From Gigaspora rosea (Eukaryota; Glomeromycota; Glomeromycetes; Diversisporales; Gigasporaceae), in the NCBI GenBank assembly GCA_003550325.1, contig QKWP01001241.1:86530-150529 (forward strand): a stretch of 64,000 bases of DNA. The letters run 5' to 3'. The notes under the pieces are model-generated. The model was not told the DNA's origin. It saw only the letters and a program-made list of their open reading frames with translations, and ran no database searches. The translations under genes and the position numbers were made by a program. Below, piece by piece: positions 59,261 through 64,000 of this stretch (its first letter is position 1; every line of letters begins with the position of its first letter).

Positions 59261-59719
59261 AAAATAATACATTAAACTAACTTTAAACAATTTTTTTTGA
59301 AAAATATTAAATTTTTTGTATTTAGTACACTTAAAATAAAAATTTTAATAATAATTTGGGTGATTAAATTTATTTATAAAATTTTTTAAAGTATAAAACT
59401 TAAATTATTTTCTCAATTTTATAAAAATAGACAATTTGGGCTTGTATAAATTTATTAAAATATAGTTATTTATAATAATTTATTATTTAAGAACAAAATA
59501 TAAATCTAAAAGAATACTATATTAAAAAATTAAATAAAGTTTTATAAAAAATTTTTTTAAAAATTTTATATAACTTTTTGTAAGCAAAGTTGCCTGCACC
59601 TACCTAACAGACAAAAGAATAAATTAAAATAGCAATTTATAATTTAATATTAAATTAAATTTTGAAATTTTTAAAAATTTATTATTAAATATTTAGAATT
59701 ATATTTAATTGTAAATTTG

Positions 59720-60270
59720 TTAAAGTCCCAACATACTTCTTATAAAAATGCAGCTAATATTACTATTAAGCTTCTTTTACTACTTTCTTAAAGGATTCAT
59801 GAACAATTATAGAAACTATACTGTACAAATTTAGCAAACTGGAAATCTATACAAGCTCTACTCCAACCCAATACTATATCTACTAAACCTTTATATACTC
59901 TGCATTATAACAGAACTCTATATACTTATGGCTGCATCTGTGGCTTATTAGACCAACAATATAAAAACAACAATAGCATATGCCTACCTTTGGGCTTAGC
60001 ACTTAGAAAAATAGAAATCTGGTTATACAACTAGATCAAATATAGTTTTCTAACTAACTCTATTCTCCTTATTAAAATCTAAGTAAGTTTTAACCACTCT
60101 AGTAGGTTTAGGTTGCAGATAAATTAGGTAGAAATTAGAAATAACTCTATTTATAGTCTGAGTTTTAATTCTTGTATAATTAATAATTGTAATCTGAGAA
60201 ACCCCATGAGGAATCTCACACATTTTATTAATAAAGATAAAGGCAAAACCTTCCTTTAACACCAAAAAAA
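59720..60270. pseudogene. Possible coding relic, unrecognised
   Basis: A minus-strand frame at 60050-60265 reads a mixed-composition stretch (KMCEIPHGVSQITIINYTRI, then RVVKTYLDFNKENRV) unlike the Asn/Lys/Ile-only frames around it. On the plus strand, 59840-60040 reads KSIQALLQPNTISTKPLYT and GCICGLLDQQYKNN. Both may be remains of dead genes. No family recognised. Confidence 0.25.
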
Positions 60271-60699
60271 AAAGTAAATTTATTTAAGTAAAAATATTTA
60301 TCAAATGAACTCTATCTCTTAAAAAAGTACCTCTTTTCTCTATTTGACACTAACTAGTTCTTGCTATTTTAATAAATTCAATGCTTAACAAGTTTATTTA
60401 GTACATCAATTAGAATTAATTAGTAAATTTTTTGTATATTATAAGATTTTATAGAATTTTATTACTAAAATTCTATAAAATCTTAGATTTCACAAATTTT
60501 ATTAATAAATTTTAACTTTATGATTAAAGAAACTTATTAGTATTTAAAAATAAATTAAATCATTAGTATTGTGTTTATTTTATTTAAAATTTTAAAAAAA
60601 GATACTTACATTTAACTTATTTGATCAAACTCCAAAATCATGCATTTTGTCTCTAAATTTTAAGTAAAATAAAAATTATATGCTAATTTGATGTATTTT

Positions 60700-61610
60700 T
60701 AAATTATTTTAGTATTAATTATTGGTTTATTTTATAAATAATTGTAGTTAATTTTGGTAAGTTTTGAGTTAATTTTTGATTTATTTTAGAGTTAATTTTG
60801 TAAATTTTAGCATTAATTATTAGTTAAATTTAGGTTAATTATTAGTTAATTAAAATTAATTATTTTAAATCTAATTTTTGTTATATTTTAGAATTAATTA
60901 TTAGTTTATTTTAAAGAATGTTTAGATTATTTTAGAGTAAATAGTTGGTTCATTTTTGATTAATTATTATTTTTTTTCTAGAGTTAATTATTAAAAATAA
61001 TTGTTAATTTATTTTGAGTTAATTTAAAGTTTATTTGAGGTAATTTATTATGAATTTTAGATTTTATTTATTAGAATTAATTATTAGTTTATTTTAAAGA
61101 ATGTTTAGATTATTTTAGAGTAAATAGTTGGTTCATTTTTGATTAATTATTATTTTTTTTCTAGAGTTAATTATTAAAAATAATTGTTAATTTATTTTGA
61201 GTTAATTTAAAGTTTATTTGAGGTAATTTATTATGAATTTTAGATTTTATTTATAGTAAATTTTAGATTTTATTTATAATTTATTTTGGAATTATTTTAT
61301 AGTTCTTTTAGAGTTAAATTATAATTTATTTAGAGTTAATTCATGATTCACTTTAGGTTTAATTTATAGCTTATTTTAGAGTTAATTTGTAGTTTATTTT
61401 AGAGTTAATTTATAGTTCATTTTTGTATTATTTTATAGTTCATTTTAGAGTTAATTTAAGTTTATTTTATAGTTTATTTTAAAATTAATTTATAATTCAT
61501 TTTAGAGTTAATTTATAGTTCATTTTAGATTAATTTATAGTTTATTTTAAGATTAATTCATAGTCTATTTTAAAGTTAATTTTTAATAGTTTATTTTAGA
61601 TTAATTTGTG
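60700..61610. repeat. AT-rich minisatellite (TTTATTTTAGAGTTAATT)n
   Basis: About 900 bases of diverged 18-25-base units of the form AGTTTATTTTAGAGTTAATT, with A/T/G on the plus strand and almost no C. Within it a 183-base block starting GAATTAATTATTAGTTTATT (60891 and 61074) is duplicated almost exactly, showing recent expansion. Confidence 0.85.
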
Positions 61611-61745
61611 ATTTGCCTAAAAACTAGTCAAATAACATAGTAAATTGTGGAGAAATGTATTATTGTTTTTTGCCTTTTTTGGAATCTGGTGTTTTTTAAG
61701 GACAAACAGATTTTCTACTAAGTAAATATTTTTTTAAATTTAATA

Positions 61746-61957
61746 AAAAGTCAAATCATTAAAATCAGCCTAGTAGATTACAAGAAATGAGTATTTTTTT
61801 TTTTGCGACAAGCCATATATCATTAATTATTAATTCTAGATTTTGTTTATGCATGTATGCAAACCCTAACTATATAGTATAAAAAAAAGTAAACATATAA
61901 TTGCAAAAAAAAATGCTCATATTTGCGACCTATTGGGCTGATTTAATTATTTAACTT
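61746..61957. repeat. Foldback with core CAGCCTAGTAGATTA
   Basis: AAAGTCAAATCATTAAAATC then AGCCTAGTAG pairs with CTATTGGGCTGATTTAATTA then TTTAACTTT, and AAATGAGTATTTTTTTTTTT then GCGAC pairs with TTTTTGCTCATATTTGCGAC only partly. The centre includes AACCCTAAC. Confidence 0.5.
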
Positions 61958-61959
61958 TG

Positions 61960-62850
61960 TTTTATTCAAAATATCTATATATAATTTTGGCCAAGTATAA
62001 CTCATTCTTTTTTGGCATTTTAACTATATCTAGTAATATAAGAAATTAAAGCTTTTATAAATCACTAATAAGTTCTATTTGATGTGTAAAAAATTTAAAA
62101 TTTATAAGTTTTAAATATGTAATATTTGGACATAAGTATCTAATTGCTCCTAATAAAGTATTTTTTCAAAATACTGATAACTTTTTTAGTAATAAGCATT
62201 ATAGTAATATGCTAGCTTTTTCTAAACCTTGCAATATAGTAAAAGTATTATTTGAACAATTATTTATCTTTATAGAATAACTTTATAATTTAATTTTTTC
62301 ATTAATTTTTTATTTTTGCAATTTCTGATATGAAGAATTTTATTATCTTGAGCTTATTACTACAATTATAGGTTTCTATTTTATTTTTTGTAATGAGCTT
62401 TTTTGATATACTAAAGCTAAAATTATGCTATAGAATTTTTTAACAAATATATAATTAGACAATCTAGTTAATTTAAATATTCCAAGTTGCTTTTGTGATT
62501 TAATAATAAATATAAGAGCATGAAATAATTGTGTTTTATATATATCTCAAAATCTGTTAATTTACAAAATACTAATTTCATTGCATTTTTTGCTAATATT
62601 TTTAATAATAATGTAACAACTAAAATACTGATTCGATTTTGTAGTGTTTTCAAATATAAATCTTGAATTTTTAAAAAATTTCTTATTTGCTCTTGATAAG
62701 TAAAGACTTCACTTTAATTTTAAAAACAGAAAAAAATTTAAACCTAATGTATGCAGAATGATACTATTTTTAATAAATAATATAAGTAATAAATTAATTA
62801 TATAATTTATTAGTGCACAATAATTTGCTACAAAACCCAGAGAGTTGTAA
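61960..62850. other. AT-rich spacer
   Basis: No coding signal. The minus-strand frame at 62468-62653 has no motif. Confidence 0.35.
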
Positions 62851-62852
62851 GC

Positions 62853-63125
62853 TAGTTCAGAATTTTGTGAATTGAAATATAATTCCAAATTATAAAATAT
62901 AATCTAGTTTTTAGTTTTGTGAATTGTAATCTAGTATGAATTCTGTGAATTATAATTTAGATTCATATTTTGTAAACTGTAGTCTAGTCCATATTTAGAG
63001 AAATTATTATAATAATCATAATCTAGTAGTCTATATACTGTATAATTATTATAATAGGTGTAATTTAGTTCATATTCTAAATAACTATTATAATCTAGTT
63101 CTGAATTTATTGAGTTATAATCTTG
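62853..63125. repeat. Diverged minisatellite with TGTGAATTRTAATCTAG
   Basis: Around six imperfect units of 35-55 bases with the core GAATTYTGTGAATTATAATCTAGT. Unit length drifts, so it is old. Confidence 0.6.
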
Positions 63126-64000
63126 CTTGAAATTAAACTATCTTGTAACCTCATATTTTAAATTTTTTAGATCAAAAATCTTTAGAAAATATGTATACTT
63201 ATATATTGTTTCAGAAAATTCTAAATTTATTTTACATACTTTTAAACTGAGTTTTTTTGTTATCTTCAAAATTTAAAAAGTATTAAGTTATGAATAAAGG
63301 GCTTGATTTGGTTGAAAATAGGTTTTGTTTGTTTTGATTAATTGAAAATAAATCTTGGCAAAAAATTGGAATTGCTATTTTAGCACCAAAATTGGTTTAC
63401 AAGTACATACAAATATAAAAACCAAAATTATTATTTAAATTATTGAAAATGCTTTGTTTCTATTAATTTAGACATGTTGTTTATAAATATTATTAATAGC
63501 ATAGATTTTATGTTAATTAGAATAGAAAACTGCTTAGAAAAGATATTAAAACTGCTTATTGTTATACAAAATAGCCTTTAAAGGAAATATATATATTAAT
63601 TAGAAAATAATTTCTCAAATAAGATAGATATTGTATAATCTTGTACACTGATTAGAGCTTACCTGCATATATAATAATTGACTAATAATTTATTATGATC
63701 AATATAATAGAACATGATTAGAAATAATATAAAAAAAATTGTCTGCTTTTAATATTGTCACAATACAAAAATTTGTATAAAAAAACTAAATTTACACTTT
63801 AAAAAAATTTTTTTGCTAAATTTTACTGTATAGTAGTAATTCTTTTAAAAAAATTTTAAAGCTTGTCACAGATTTAATAAACAATAAAAAATGAAATAAT
63901 TATCATATGTACAGACACTCTATATACTAGTTCTTTTATAACTATTATTAATAAAAGATTAATTTATTATATCTGTTTGGAGTGCAGGTCTAATTACAAA
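63126..64000. other. AT-rich terminal segment
   Basis: No gene, repeat or motif recognised up to the window edge. Confidence 0.35.

Larger units (their letters stand above)
57735..59605. mobile_element. Possible outer TIR element containing two nested elements
   Basis: The left GCAGACTAATTTACTTGCAAAA and the right complement GCAGGCAACTTTGCTTACAAAA (split from GTAAGCAAAGTTGCCTGC) resemble each other over about 22 bases. Inside are a foldback (57943-58215) and the 996-base hAT-like element (58265-59260). The ends are diverged, so this is tentative. Confidence 0.45.

Overview
This window looks like one stretch of an AT-rich, repeat-laden eukaryotic nuclear genome. The best guess is a fungus, probably an arbuscular mycorrhizal fungus close to Rhizophagus. 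That guess rests on four things: short GT-AG introns, a fungal-type NRT2 nitrate transporter, a Sel1-repeat relic of the type abundant in those fungi, and many decayed transposons. No bacterial operons, rRNA genes or intact tRNA genes were seen. The species call is inference.

Only two genes look intact, and they form a divergent pair in the middle. On the minus strand, 30681-31692 encodes a 320-residue seven-helix membrane protein (two exons, 49-base intron). On the plus strand, 32453-33940 encodes a 466-residue nitrate/nitrite transporter (two exons, 87-base intron). About 760 bases separate their start codons and hold two GATAAG-type sites. An inferred common theme is nitrogen sensing and uptake; the receptor role of the first protein is not shown by the sequence.

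Everything else is mostly transposon sediment. 1-6 kb: a coiled-coil pseudogene and a minus-strand LINE with decayed reverse transcriptase and RNase H. 7-10 kb: inverted-repeat elements. 10.4-13.2 kb: a broken multi-exon gene with a C-terminal zinc-binding motif. 14.9-15.3 kb: a Sel1 relic. 16.2-17.1 kb: a LINE endonuclease fragment. 17.1-19.3 kb: a 2.2-kb foldback element holding a second element, both with perfect 8-base target duplications. 21-25 kb: hAT-like miniature elements around a DIRS-like tyrosine-recombinase retroelement. 27.3-28.0 kb: a retroposed tRNA-related sequence with a perfect 16-base target duplication. 29-30 kb: a 1-kb hAT-like element.

34-38.4 kb is gene-poor and shows no recognisable element. 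38.5-43.9 kb is rich in small TIR elements and telomere-like repeats. 44.1-45.2 kb is a retrocopy of a polyadenylated transcript. 46-64 kb is AT-rich with a Tc1-like miniature element, tRNA-derived relics, large palindromes, another 1-kb hAT-like element and several minisatellites.

Two themes recur. First, stop codons in the dead coding regions and mismatches between paired target duplications are mostly C-to-T or G-to-A changes. Second, many otherwise different foldback elements share one roughly 40-base core motif.
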